From a virus: a stretch of DNA of 64,000 nucleotides. Numbering within the stretch: position 1 is the stretch's first letter; each line of letters begins with the position of its first letter. The notes under the pieces were generated by a model, which worked only from the letters and a program-made list of their open reading frames with translations, made no database searches and was not told the DNA's origin. Shown one piece after another: positions 39,072-46,318 of this stretch. A program made the position numbers and the translations under genes. The stretch covers positions 1 to 64,000 of IMG/VR virus record IMGVR_UViG_3300032285_002723; one strand, written 5' to 3'.

Positions 39072-39320
39072 ATGAATTTTACTGTTTATTCAAAACAAGG
39101 TTGTCCATATTGTGATAAAGTAGTTTCAATACTTAATCATATTTCAGGAACTAAAGGTTGTCCAATTAAAGTTTATTCTCTTGGATCTGATTTTACTAGA
39201 GAACAATTTTATAATGAATTTGGAGAAGGGTCTACTTTCCCTCAAGTCATAATGAATGAAATTAAGTTGGGAGGTTGTAGTGACACAGTTAAATATCTCA
39301 CCGAAAACAAAATCATTTGA
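39072..39320 (+). CDS. Glutaredoxin-like protein
   Basis: This 82-residue thioredoxin-fold protein has the dithiol site QGCPYCDKVV near residue 8. It also has FPQVIMNEIKLGGCSDTVKYL, with the cis-Pro and glutathione-contact Gly-Gly. It probably supplies electrons to the phage ribonucleotide reductase, as T4 NrdC does. No linked nrd gene lies nearby; it is 32 kb from nrdAB. Confidence 0.92.
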   Translation: MNFTVYSKQGCPYCDKVVSILNHISGTKGCPIKVYSLGSDFTREQFYNEFGEGSTFPQVIMNEIKLGGCSDTVKYLTENKII

Positions 39321-39351
39321 TATACCAATAAATAGAGGTGTAGAGTTAATA

Positions 39352-39489
39352 TTGGGGGAGAAATCAAAACCCAAAAAGCCAAATCCTTTTTTATTAAAAT
39401 TTGGTAAAATGTTCTCTCTATTTCAAAAAGAGATTCATTTTGAATTTGAGTTTTCAGTTTATATAAAAAAAAGATCTCTCGGAGAATAA
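39352..39489 (+). CDS. Possible small basic protein with TTG start (45 aa)
   Basis: TTG 39352 in frame with the end at 39489 gives a product containing GEKSKPKKPNPFLLKFGK and ending FSVYIKKRSLGE. An ATG start in the middle (MFSLFQKEIHFEF) is possible. Weak AGAGG precedes the TTG. Coding is plausible but uncertain. Confidence 0.35.
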   Translation: MGEKSKPKKPNPFLLKFGKMFSLFQKEIHFEFEFSVYIKKRSLGE

Positions 39490-39491
39490 AT

Positions 39492-39731
39492 ATGGAACCC
39501 GCAATATTAGCTATCTTTTGTTTAGTAACTCTTTTATTTTTTGTTATTGGTGGAGTTATAGGTTGGTTCTTAAACGATATCATTCATGCTTTTTTAAACA
39601 AAGGAAAACATATAATCATGCATCCAGAAATGCTTGATGAGAATGGTAATATTTTACCAGATGAAATACTTGCAATTAGATTTGAAAACGATTATGACGA
39701 CAGCAACAACGACGAAGAAGACGACGACTAA
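39492..39731 (+). CDS. Single-pass membrane protein with acidic tail (79 aa)
   Basis: A hydrophobic helix runs at about residues 3-27 (ILAIFCLVTLLFFVIGGVIG). A polar domain follows, and the tail is very acidic (DYDDSNNDEEDDD). ATG 39492 follows CGGAGAATAAAT. It overlaps the next gene in another frame by 38 nt. The function is unknown. Confidence 0.6.
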   Translation: MEPAILAIFCLVTLLFFVIGGVIGWFLNDIIHAFLNKGKHIIMHPEMLDENGNILPDEILAIRFENDYDDSNNDEEDDD

Positions 39732-40284
39732 TTCTTCTGTAAATATAGAACTTCCTGCTAATCCTTTTGTATTTGAAATTTTTGATCTTGTAAATAAACA
39801 AAGATCAAATTCAAAGAAAGTAGAAATTCTTCAAAAATATGAACATCCATCATTGAAGGCATTGTTCATATGGAATTTTGATGAAACAGTAATTACTGTT
39901 CTTCCTCCTGGAGAAGTTCCATATTCTAATTTAAAATCAGAGCAAAAATTTAGTGGAACTTTAACTAATAAAGTTGACAATCTCATTGACACTATGAGTA
40001 ATAATGAAACGACTTCTCTTGGAAATGCATCAGATTTAACTCAAGGTCACACTACCATTCGTAAAGAATATGTGAGATTTTATAATTTTATCAAAGGTGG
40101 AAATGATTCTCTAGCATCTCTTCGTAGAGAAACAATGTTTATTCAAATGTTGGAAGGTTTGCATCCACTTGAAGCACAAATTGTTTGCCTTGTGAAGAAT
40201 AAAGAACTTCAGAAAAAATATAAAATCACAAAAGAGATTGTTTCTGAAGCATATCCAGATATTACTTGGGGAAACCGTAGTTGA
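39694..40284 (+). CDS. Conserved-type cyanomyovirus protein (196 aa)
   Basis: The start MTTATTTKKTTTNSSVN at 39694 opens a Thr/Lys-rich stretch, then a globular domain (FVFEIFDLVNKQRSNSKKVEIL, KALFIWNFDETVITVLPPG, FYNFIKGGNDSLASLRR). It resembles proteins of unknown function shared among T4-like phages (DUF6433-type). The assignment is tentative. Its helical C-terminus ends DITWGNRS. Confidence 0.65.
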   Translation: MTTATTTKKTTTNSSVNIELPANPFVFEIFDLVNKQRSNSKKVEILQKYEHPSLKALFIWNFDETVITVLPPGEVPYSNLKSEQKFSGTLTNKVDNLIDTMSNNETTSLGNASDLTQGHTTIRKEYVRFYNFIKGGNDSLASLRRETMFIQMLEGLHPLEAQIVCLVKNKELQKKYKITKEIVSEAYPDITWGNRS

Positions 40285-40293
40285 GGAATTTAA

Positions 40294-40557
40294 ATGTCAT
40301 TAAAAATTATTCATGAAAAATGTGATAAGACATTATCAAATAATAAAAGTCTTCCAATAAATTCATATTTGATTACTTATATTGTAGAAGATAAAACTTA
40401 TTATGATATTGTGCAATCAAATGGTAGGGTATCTATATTTGATTCATATTATGATCAATATGGGAAAGGTTCTCTTCAATCAATTGAATGGACTGATGGA
40501 AGAGTAAATCCAAAATTTTATGGAGTAACTAAACCAGAGAGGAAAAGTAAAAAATGA
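40294..40557 (+). CDS. Hypothetical protein (87 aa)
   Basis: The product MSLKIIHEKCDKTLSNNK has a beta-rich middle (SYLITYIVEDKTYYDIVQ) and a basic end (TKPERKSKK). The start follows GAGG 8 nt upstream. Its stop overlaps the next ATG. No family is recognised. Confidence 0.55.
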   Translation: MSLKIIHEKCDKTLSNNKSLPINSYLITYIVEDKTYYDIVQSNGRVSIFDSYYDQYGKGSLQSIEWTDGRVNPKFYGVTKPERKSKK

Positions 40558-40724
40558 ATGATAAATTAGTTGCAAATATTGATCCAGAAGAATTTACAAA
40601 AATTAAAAAGAAATATAAAAAACTAAAGAAGTATATGAAATCTCCACTTTATCAAGTTAAAGTGATGGATGGAACTGAAAAAATTGTAACAAATTTACTC
40701 AAAGAAAATCAACAAGAATTATAA
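40554..40724 (+). CDS. Small basic hypothetical protein (56 aa)
   Basis: ATG 40554 overlaps the preceding stop (ATGAATGA). The product MNDKLVANIDPEEFTKIKKK has a strongly basic helix (KKYKKLKKYMKSP) and a helical C-terminus. It ends 11 nt before the terminator-promoter element at 40736. The function is unknown. Confidence 0.55.
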   Translation: MNDKLVANIDPEEFTKIKKKYKKLKKYMKSPLYQVKVMDGTEKIVTNLLKENQQEL

Positions 40725-40735
40725 GATAATTTAAA

Positions 40736-40762
40736 GGAGACCTTGACATGTCTTCTTTTTTT
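40736..40762 (+). terminator. Terminator carrying a -35 element in its loop
   Basis: GGAGAC (40736-40741) pairs with GTCTTC (40750-40755, one G-U) around CTTGACAT, extended by A-T pairs, followed by seven T. The loop contains TTGACA. Confidence 0.8.
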
Positions 40763-40771
40763 GTGTAAAAT
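40743..40771 (+). promoter_or_regulatory. Sigma-70-like promoter overlapping a terminator
   Basis: TTGACA (40743-40748), 17 bp and TAAAAT (40766-40771) lie 20 nt before the ATG at 40792. The unit contains thyX and phoH. Confidence 0.8.
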
Positions 40772-40791
40772 AATAGAAATATTTCATAATT

Positions 40792-40944
40792 ATGGATAGA
40801 GAAAAAGTTAAACTTATCATACGAAATATGGAACTTCTTGTTGATTCATTAAAAGCAGAGATCTACTTTGATGAATCAATTACTGGCATTGATAAGAATG
40901 TTTATCTTGAACCTAATGATTACGATGAAATTTTTGAAGAATAA
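40792..40944 (+). CDS. Small acidic hypothetical protein (50 aa)
   Basis: ATG 40792 opens MDREKVKLIIRNMELLVDSL and ends YDEIFEE at TAA 40942-40944. A basic first half is followed by an acidic second half. It is the first gene downstream of the composite promoter. No family is recognised. Confidence 0.5.
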   Translation: MDREKVKLIIRNMELLVDSLKAEIYFDESITGIDKNVYLEPNDYDEIFEE

Positions 40945-40962
40945 TAAAATTGAGGACATTTA

Positions 40963-41652
40963 ATGGAACCAACAGTTAGACTTATTTCTGCAACACCAGA
41001 CGCAGAGAAGCATATTGCATATTGTGCTCGTGTAAGTAATCCAAAAAATCAAGAGAACTCAAATTTTGAAGGATTGCTTAAATATTGTATTAAAAACCAG
41101 CATTGGAGCATTTTTGAACATGCTTTCCTTACAGTTGAGATTAACACCTCGTTGGCGATTGCTACGCAGATCTTGCGTCATAGGTCTTTCACCTTTCAAC
41201 AATTTAGTCAAAGGTATGCTGATAGTACGGAACTTCAACTTGAACTTCCTACGCCTGATCTTCGCCGCCAAGACACAAAGAATCGTCAAAATAGCACAGA
41301 CGATCTTGACTATAACGTAAAAGTAAATCTTCAAGAAAGAATTCAAAAGCATTTTGAACGTTCTCTTTCTTTGTATAACGAAATGCTTGAGAAGGGTGTA
41401 GCAAAGGAATGTGCTAGGTTTGTTCTCCCACAGGCAACACAGACCCGTTTGTATATGTCTGGTAGTCTTCGTAGTTGGATGCATTATATTGACCTTCGTA
41501 GTGCTCACGGCACCCAGAAGGAGCATATGGAGGTCGCAGAAGCAATCCGTTGTATCTTTACCTGTCAGTTCCCTACCATCTCTTCTGCTCTTGGTTGGGG
41601 TAGGGAAAATTGTCCCGAATGTCAAGATGCCCCTTCTATTTGCATAGAATAA
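40963..41652 (+). CDS. thyX: FAD-dependent thymidylate synthase
   Basis: ThyX makes dTMP from dUMP with FAD and methylene-tetrahydrofolate, supporting phage DNA synthesis. The 229 residues contain the signature RHRSFTFQQFSQRYAD (RHRxxSxxxxSxR-type) near residue 70. QATQTRLYMSGSLRSWMHYIDLRS follows in the dUMP-binding part. The HxRxAHGTQ-like RSAHGTQKEH is also present. Confidence 0.95.
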   Translation: MEPTVRLISATPDAEKHIAYCARVSNPKNQENSNFEGLLKYCIKNQHWSIFEHAFLTVEINTSLAIATQILRHRSFTFQQFSQRYADSTELQLELPTPDLRRQDTKNRQNSTDDLDYNVKVNLQERIQKHFERSLSLYNEMLEKGVAKECARFVLPQATQTRLYMSGSLRSWMHYIDLRSAHGTQKEHMEVAEAIRCIFTCQFPTISSALGWGRENCPECQDAPSICIE

Positions 41653-41681
41653 ATATTTTTATATAAAATGGAGATTTAATT

Positions 41682-41924
41682 TTGGCAATTTATCCGATTA
41701 TTCATAAAGAAACTGGTGAAACGAAAGTGATTGAAATGAGTGTTCACGATATCACCCAGTGGTATCAGGACAATCCCCAGTGGTCCAGAGATTGGTCACA
41801 AGGATCCGCAAGTCCAGGAGAGGTTGGTGAGTGGAAAGACAAACTCATCAGTCGTAATCCTTCGTGGAATTCTGTACTTGAAAAAGCAGGAAAAATGCCT
41901 GGTTCATCTGTAAAAAAAATCTAA
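41682..41924 (+). CDS. FmdB-like small protein without zinc cysteines (TTG start)
   Basis: TTG 41682 is preceded by GGAG (41671). The product MAIYPIIHKETGETKVIEMS resembles the start of FmdB-type regulator proteins found in marine myoviruses. WYQDNPQWSRDWSQG follows, but the usual CxxC pairs are absent. It lies between thyX and phoH. The similarity is limited. Confidence 0.55.
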   Translation: MAIYPIIHKETGETKVIEMSVHDITQWYQDNPQWSRDWSQGSASPGEVGEWKDKLISRNPSWNSVLEKAGKMPGSSVKKI

Positions 41925-41933
41925 CAAAACATA

Positions 41934-42692
41934 ATGGCAAGACAACGAAAGAGAAGTGGCGATCAACCAATTGGGGTTGATATGACTGCAAAACAATCAA
42001 AAAGAAAAAAACCAATCAATGCCGATTTACTAATAGATATTGAACCCCTTACTGATAATCAAAAGAAACTTTTTGAATCTTATAGTGAAGGAAAACATTT
42101 AGTTGCTTATGGTGCTGCAGGAACAGGAAAAACTTTCATTAGTCTTTATAATGCCTTAAAGGATGTTTTGAATCCTATTACTCCCTATGAACAAATTTAT
42201 ATTGTTCGTTCTCTTGTAGCAACTCGTGAAATTGGATTTCTTCCTGGAGATCACGAAGATAAATCATCACTTTATCAAATTCCTTATAAGAATATGGTAA
42301 AGTATATGTTCCAGATGCCAAGTGATGCAGACTTTGAAATGCTTTATGCTGGATTAAAAGCACAAGAAACTGTTAAATTCTGGAGTACTTCATTTATTCG
42401 TGGAACAACTCTTGATAATTCAATTATTATTATTGACGAATTTCAAAATCTTAATTTTCACGAATTGGATTCTATTATTACTCGTGTTGGTGAAAACAGT
42501 AGAATTGTTTTTTGTGGAGATGCAAGTCAATCAGATTTACAAAAGGCAAATGAAAGAAATGGAATTGTTGATTTTATGAGTATTTTGCGTAAAATGCCAT
42601 CTTTTGATATTGTTGAATTTGGTATTGATGATATTGTTCGTTCTGGACTTGTCAAAGAATACATTGTTGCCAAACTTGAACTCGGGTTGTAA
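41934..42692 (+). CDS. phoH: PhoH-like P-loop ATPase
   Basis: This 252-residue protein has Walker A AYGAAGTGKTFISLY near residue 60. VRSLVATREIGFLPGDHEDK and Walker B NSIIIIDEFQNLNFHELD (IIIDEFQN) follow, then GDASQSD. These are standard PhoH features. PhoH is widespread in marine phages. Its role is uncertain (RNA or phosphate-stress ATPase). The stop overlaps the exonuclease start. Confidence 0.92.
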   Translation: MARQRKRSGDQPIGVDMTAKQSKRKKPINADLLIDIEPLTDNQKKLFESYSEGKHLVAYGAAGTGKTFISLYNALKDVLNPITPYEQIYIVRSLVATREIGFLPGDHEDKSSLYQIPYKNMVKYMFQMPSDADFEMLYAGLKAQETVKFWSTSFIRGTTLDNSIIIIDEFQNLNFHELDSIITRVGENSRIVFCGDASQSDLQKANERNGIVDFMSILRKMPSFDIVEFGIDDIVRSGLVKEYIVAKLELGL

Positions 42693-43369
42693 TGTTTAAC
42701 TATGTAGATTTGGATCTACCCCAATTGGAGAGGGAGACCATTGATGGTGTAAGATATTATAAGGTTCCTAATGAGGATGAGTTAATTAAACTTGTCTCTA
42801 TCACTTCTGTAACCAGTCATAAGAACCGTCAGTTCTTTGCTGACTGGAGAAAGAAAGTAGGAGAAGAAAAAGCAAATAAAATCACAAAGCAAGCAACCAG
42901 TCGTGGGACTGATATGCACACACTTGCTGAAATGTATTTGAAGAATGAAGAGTTCTCTTCTCAAGTTCTTCCAATTTCGCAAATGTTATTTGGAATTGCC
43001 AAACCTTATTTAAATAAAATAAATAATATTCACGCACTTGAAAACTCTTTGTATAGCAAAGTTTTAGGTATTGCGGGAACTGTTGATTGTATTGCAGAAT
43101 ACGATGGTGAATTAGCAGTTATTGACTTCAAGACTTCAAAGAAACCAAAACCAAGAGATTGGATTGAGCATTATTTCGTACAGTGTGCTGCTTATGCTTG
43201 CATGTTATATGAGATGACTGGTATAATGGTAAAGAAGTTTGTAATCATAATGGCTTGTGAAAACGGAGAATGTGAAATTTATGAAGAATACGACAAAGGC
43301 AAGTACATCAAGTTACTCACCGAATATATTAGAGAATTTGTTAGAGATAAACTTCAGCAATATGAATGA
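42692..43369 (+). CDS. PD-(D/E)XK exonuclease (RecB/MGME1-like)
   Basis: This 225-residue nuclease has the catalytic pattern: His in TDMHTLAEMY, GIAGTVDCIAEYDGELAVIDFKTSKK with Asp, acidic and Lys of the PD-(D/E)XK core, then YFVQCAAYACMLYEM. These match Cas4/RecB-like single-strand exonucleases. It probably functions in recombination or DNA processing. The stop overlaps the gp33 start. Confidence 0.82.
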   Translation: MFNYVDLDLPQLERETIDGVRYYKVPNEDELIKLVSITSVTSHKNRQFFADWRKKVGEEKANKITKQATSRGTDMHTLAEMYLKNEEFSSQVLPISQMLFGIAKPYLNKINNIHALENSLYSKVLGIAGTVDCIAEYDGELAVIDFKTSKKPKPRDWIEHYFVQCAAYACMLYEMTGIMVKKFVIIMACENGECEIYEEYDKGKYIKLLTEYIREFVRDKLQQYE

Positions 43370-43616
43370 TAAAATAAAGGAAGAATTGGACAGTAAATTT
43401 ATCTGTCCTCAAAAATTTGCACAAGAGATTGAACAAATTGTAAAAAATTGTAAGGTCAATTATATTGATGCGATCATTAGTTATTGTGAAGAAAATTCAA
43501 TTGAAATTGAAAGTGTATCTAAATTAGTTTCTAAACCACTAAAGGAGAAACTTAAAAATAATGCAACTGAACTTAACTTTTTAAAGAAAACTACTAAAGC
43601 ACGTTTGCCTCTGTAA
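43362..43616 (+). CDS. 33: Late-transcription coactivator gp33
   Basis: T4 gp33 links the sliding clamp to RNA polymerase with gp55 at TATAAATA promoters. The 84 residues show the cyanophage gp33 core: CPQKFAQEIEQIV, NYIDAIISYCEENSIEIESV, SKPLKEKLK and a final LNFLKKTTKARLPL. In T4, gene 33 is close to 59 and 32, as here. The endonuclease at 43727 interrupts that order. Confidence 0.85.
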   Translation: MNDKIKEELDSKFICPQKFAQEIEQIVKNCKVNYIDAIISYCEENSIEIESVSKLVSKPLKEKLKNNATELNFLKKTTKARLPL

Positions 43617-43632
43617 TACTAAACTATATAAT
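43605..43632 (+). promoter_or_regulatory. Sigma-70-like promoter in the gp33 3' end
   Basis: TTGCCT (43605-43610), 16 bp and TATAAT (43627-43632). Start would be near 43639, upstream of the inverted repeat at 43642-43715. Confidence 0.5.
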
Positions 43633-43669
43633 AATGCCTGCGTTGGGTGCAATCTTCACAGGTGGAGAG

Positions 43670-43692
43670 GAGGCAGTAATGCCTCTTTTCTT
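43670..43692 (+). terminator. Terminator inside the inverted repeat
   Basis: GAGGCA (43670-43675) pairs with TGCCTC (43680-43685) around GTAA, followed by TTTTCTT. Confidence 0.75.
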
Positions 43693-43693
43693 A

Positions 43694-43701
43694 TATAAAT
43701 A
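43694..43701 (+). promoter_or_regulatory. T4-type late promoter box before GIY-YIG gene
   Basis: An exact TATAAATA lies 25 nt before the ATG at 43727. Confidence 0.78.
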
Positions 43702-43726
43702 ATAATGCACCCAACTCAAGAGCAGA

Positions 43727-44335
43727 ATGTATTATGTTTATCTCTGGGTAAGAGAAGATAGAACACCCTATTACGTTGGTAAGGGTAAAGAATATAGAGC
43801 GTATGTAAAGCATATTTGGGGGAAAAGATGGATTTCTCCTCCACCAAAAGATAGAATAGTAATAGTTAAATATTTTGATAATGAAGAAGAAAGTTATTTA
43901 TTTGAAGAATGGTTAATATCTACATATAGAAGAAAAACTGAAGGTGGTATTCTTATTAATAGAAGTATAGGAGGAAGAAATAAATCAAGTTTAATAAGAA
44001 GCCAAACAGAAAAACAAAAATTGAGAAATGAATCTTTAAAAAAATACAAACAATCTGAAAAAGGAAGAGAAACTCATAAAAAATGGGTGCAAGAAAATAA
44101 AGAAAAGGTAAGAGAAATTAAGAAAAAATATAGAGATAATAATAGAGAAAAATTAAATGAAAAAAGTAGAAATAGTAAAACAAAAAAAGAATTTAATAAA
44201 AATTATAGAGAAAAAAATAAAGAAAAAATGAAAAAATATCATAAACAATATAGTGAAAAAAATAAAGAAAAATTAAGAGATTATTATAGGCAGTATTACC
44301 AAAAGAAAAAACTTGACGCAGAGAAAATCTCTTGA
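43727..44335 (+). CDS. GIY-YIG endonuclease inserted between gp33 and gp59
   Basis: This 202-residue protein has an N-terminal GIY-YIG domain (MYYVYLWVREDRTPYYVGKGK with YRAY and the LFEEWLI helix). The tail is extremely Lys/Glu/Arg-rich with repeated EKNKEK-MKKYHKQY-like units, probably a DNA-binding region. Its insertion splits the gp33-gp59 gene order. Expression is probably late. Confidence 0.85.
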   Translation: MYYVYLWVREDRTPYYVGKGKEYRAYVKHIWGKRWISPPPKDRIVIVKYFDNEEESYLFEEWLISTYRRKTEGGILINRSIGGRNKSSLIRSQTEKQKLRNESLKKYKQSEKGRETHKKWVQENKEKVREIKKKYRDNNREKLNEKSRNSKTKKEFNKNYREKNKEKMKKYHKQYSEKNKEKLRDYYRQYYQKKKLDAEKIS

Positions 44336-44341
44336 TATAAT
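44313..44341 (+). promoter_or_regulatory. Sigma-70-like promoter for gp59-gp32 region
   Basis: TTGACG (44313-44318), 17 bp and TATAAT (44336-44341) lie inside the 3' end of the endonuclease gene, 24 nt before the gp59 ATG. Confidence 0.75.
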
Positions 44342-44365
44342 ATATTGATAAATGGAGATTGGTAA

Positions 44366-44956
44366 ATGTCCCCTTTTGAAGTTTATAAATTATATATTTC
44401 CATTAAAAATCATTTTTCTAACCCAAAATATGATTATTTTAAATACGGAGGAAAATCAAGAGTAACCGAAACTTCCTTCAAAAAAAGAAAAGATATTTAC
44501 TGGTTTCAAAAAATATCTCGTCAGAAGAATGATGAAGAAATCAAAGCATATTTTGTAGCAAATTTTGCAGAATGTAATGACACACAATCTTTATGGATTG
44601 GTGAGATCATTCAAAATGGTGAAGAGATTTATAACAATTGGTTGAAGAAATCTCAAAGTCTTTTTTACTTATTCAAAACAGAAGCAGAAATTTTTATAAA
44701 CAAAGATAGTTTTGTAGAATTATTTGAAATCAAAAACAATCAGCATCCAGAAATTCTTAAAAAGTATTTTCAAGGAGCAATTAGTTTAGAGACTATGGTA
44801 ATTCTTGATATGATATTGGGTTATGTAAAACAGTTTGATAAGAAACTAACAGATCCAGTGTGGGAAACCGTCAGTTTAAGAATTCAAAAATATATGCCTT
44901 TCATAAATATTGATGTAGCAAAGTATAAGGAAGTTCTCAAGGAGATTGTTTTATGA
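44366..44956 (+). CDS. 59: Helicase loader gp59
   Basis: gp59 loads the gp41 helicase on gp32-coated DNA. The 196 residues align by motif with T4 gp59: YKLYISIKNHF, YDYFKYGGKSRVTETSFKKRKD, YWFQKISRQK, the LETMVILDMILGYV helix and the LRIQKYMPFINID C-terminus. Its stop overlaps the next ATG. Its placement near gp32 matches T4. Confidence 0.88.
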   Translation: MSPFEVYKLYISIKNHFSNPKYDYFKYGGKSRVTETSFKKRKDIYWFQKISRQKNDEEIKAYFVANFAECNDTQSLWIGEIIQNGEEIYNNWLKKSQSLFYLFKTEAEIFINKDSFVELFEIKNNQHPEILKKYFQGAISLETMVILDMILGYVKQFDKKLTDPVWETVSLRIQKYMPFINIDVAKYKEVLKEIVL

Positions 44957-45285
44957 GTGGATTTTTTGATTCGGAAGTGGTTAGAGAATCAATGTCCGAA
45001 CTGGATTCACTTCAAGAACAACTTTTTGTTGATATGCTTCGTCTTCCTATTTTGGATGTTGAAGAAAAGAGAGAACATCTTGAAATGATGACTGATTTCT
45101 TGGAAAAGCAAAAATTGTTTATCTTTAGACTTTCTTTGTCTGATGATCCAAAAGCAATTGAAATGAAAGAGAAAGTTCTTGATTCTGCTAAAATGCTTGG
45201 TCTTAAGAAGGGTCAAACAATTAATGATTTTTACGATATAATGCAAAAAACCATTGATGGTCTTAAAGAAACACTTGACGACTGA
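44953..45285 (+). CDS. DUF1825-family protein, cyanobacterial-type
   Basis: This 110-residue protein begins MSGFFDSEVVRESMSELD and contains DVEEKREHLEMMTDFLEKQ, RLSLSDDPKAIEMKEKV and SAKMLGLKKGQ. These are clear DUF1825 features. DUF1825 proteins are otherwise typical of cyanobacteria. It overlaps gp59 by 4 nt and is followed by the gp32 promoter. Its role is unknown, but its position suggests the replication complex. Confidence 0.82.
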   Translation: MSGFFDSEVVRESMSELDSLQEQLFVDMLRLPILDVEEKREHLEMMTDFLEKQKLFIFRLSLSDDPKAIEMKEKVLDSAKMLGLKKGQTINDFYDIMQKTIDGLKETLDD

Positions 45286-45303
45286 CCTCATACCTGCTAC
45301 AAT
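45275..45303 (+). promoter_or_regulatory. Sigma-70-like promoter of gp32
   Basis: TTGACG (45275-45280), 17 bp and TACAAT (45298-45303), overlapping the DUF1825 stop and 44 nt before the gp32 ATG. Confidence 0.75.
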
Positions 45304-45347
45304 TAATACGAAGAATACTTCAAATACTACTAATACGGAGAATACGA

Positions 45348-46247
45348 ATGTCTTTTGCTGATCTTAAAAAGCAATCCAGTATGGGTTCTTTGACCGAGAA
45401 ACTCATCAAACAAGTTGAAAAACTCAACGATTCTGGTTCTAAAGATGATGATCGTTTTTGGAAACCAGTAATGGGTAAAGGTGATACAGGTTCTGCTGTT
45501 ATTCGCTTCTTGCCTGCTCCAGAAGGATGTGAACTTCCTTGGGCACAAGTGTGGTCTCACGCATTCCAAGGCACTGGTGGTTGGTTGATTGATGAATGCC
45601 TAACTACTCTTGGTCAAAATTGTCCTGTGTGTGAAAAGAATCGTGTTCTGTGGAACTCTGGTTCTGATCGTGATAAAGAAGAAGCACGTAAACAGAAGCG
45701 TAAACTGTCTTATTACAGCAACATCTATGTTGTAAAAGATCCTGCAAATCCTGCTAATGAAGGACGAGTGTTCCTTTATAAGTTTGGTAAGAAAATCTTT
45801 GATAAGATTATGGCTGCTATGCAACCAGAATTTGATGATGAAGAACCAATCAATCCTTTTGATTTCTGGAAAGGTGCGAACTTCAAACTGAAATTGGTGA
45901 AGAAGGATGGTTATTGGAATTATGACAAGTCAGAGTTTGCAAGTCCAGAACCTCTTATGTCTGATGATGACGACCTGGAATCAATCTATAAGTCGCTGAA
46001 TAATCTTGGTGATTTCACTGATCCTTCTAAATTCAAATCTTATGAAGATCTGAAGAAGCGTCTTGATTATGTTCTTGGTCTTCGTGGAACTCCAAAGTTG
46101 CAAGATCCAGAGACAGTTGATGAAGAGGAAGAAGTTGAAGTTTCACGTCCTGTGCGGGAATCTGTTTCAGTTCGTCCTTCTGCTTCTAATGATGATGAGG
46201 ACGAGGATGACGCAATGTCATACTTCCAGAAGTTGGCAGAGTCCTGA
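45348..46247 (+). CDS. 32: Single-stranded DNA-binding protein gp32
   Basis: gp32 coats ssDNA in replication and recombination. The 299 residues have a basic N-terminal arm (MSFADLKKQSSMGS). The zinc-binding set is SHAFQGTGGW (His) followed by CLTTLGQNCPVC. The core has WKGANFKLKLVKKDGYWNYD. The acidic C-terminal tail (SNDDEDEDDAMSYFQKL) binds partner proteins. These match T4-type gp32. The terminator follows. Confidence 0.93.
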   Translation: MSFADLKKQSSMGSLTEKLIKQVEKLNDSGSKDDDRFWKPVMGKGDTGSAVIRFLPAPEGCELPWAQVWSHAFQGTGGWLIDECLTTLGQNCPVCEKNRVLWNSGSDRDKEEARKQKRKLSYYSNIYVVKDPANPANEGRVFLYKFGKKIFDKIMAAMQPEFDDEEPINPFDFWKGANFKLKLVKKDGYWNYDKSEFASPEPLMSDDDDLESIYKSLNNLGDFTDPSKFKSYEDLKKRLDYVLGLRGTPKLQDPETVDEEEEVEVSRPVRESVSVRPSASNDDEDEDDAMSYFQKLAES

Positions 46248-46275
46248 TTTCAAAATCACTTTTTAATTACACTTA

Positions 46276-46305
46276 CCCCCCGAAAAAAATCGGGGGGATT
46301 TTTTT
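46276..46305 (+). terminator. Strong terminator after gp32 between convergent units
   Basis: CCCCCCGA (46276-46283) pairs with TCGGGGGG (46290-46297) around AAAAAA, followed by ATTTTTTT. The A/T symmetry gives it possible bidirectional action for the convergent gp53 unit. Confidence 0.9.
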
Positions 46306-46318
46306 GTCAAAAAGGTTT

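Larger units (their letters stand above)
43642..43715 (+). promoter_or_regulatory. 10-bp inverted repeat spanning terminator and late promoter
   Basis: GTTGGGTGCA (43642-43651) is complementary to TGCACCCAAC (43706-43715), which ends 11 nt before the GIY-YIG ATG. A long transcript would pair the two arms near the ribosome-binding site, while a late transcript starting near 43707 lacks the first arm. Confidence 0.6.

Noticed and set aside
43634-43702. 22-codon frame after the gp33 gene (MPALGAIF...)
   Set aside because: It begins 2 nt after the -10 box, so it lies before the expected transcript start, and overlaps a terminator. It is better explained as regulatory leader.
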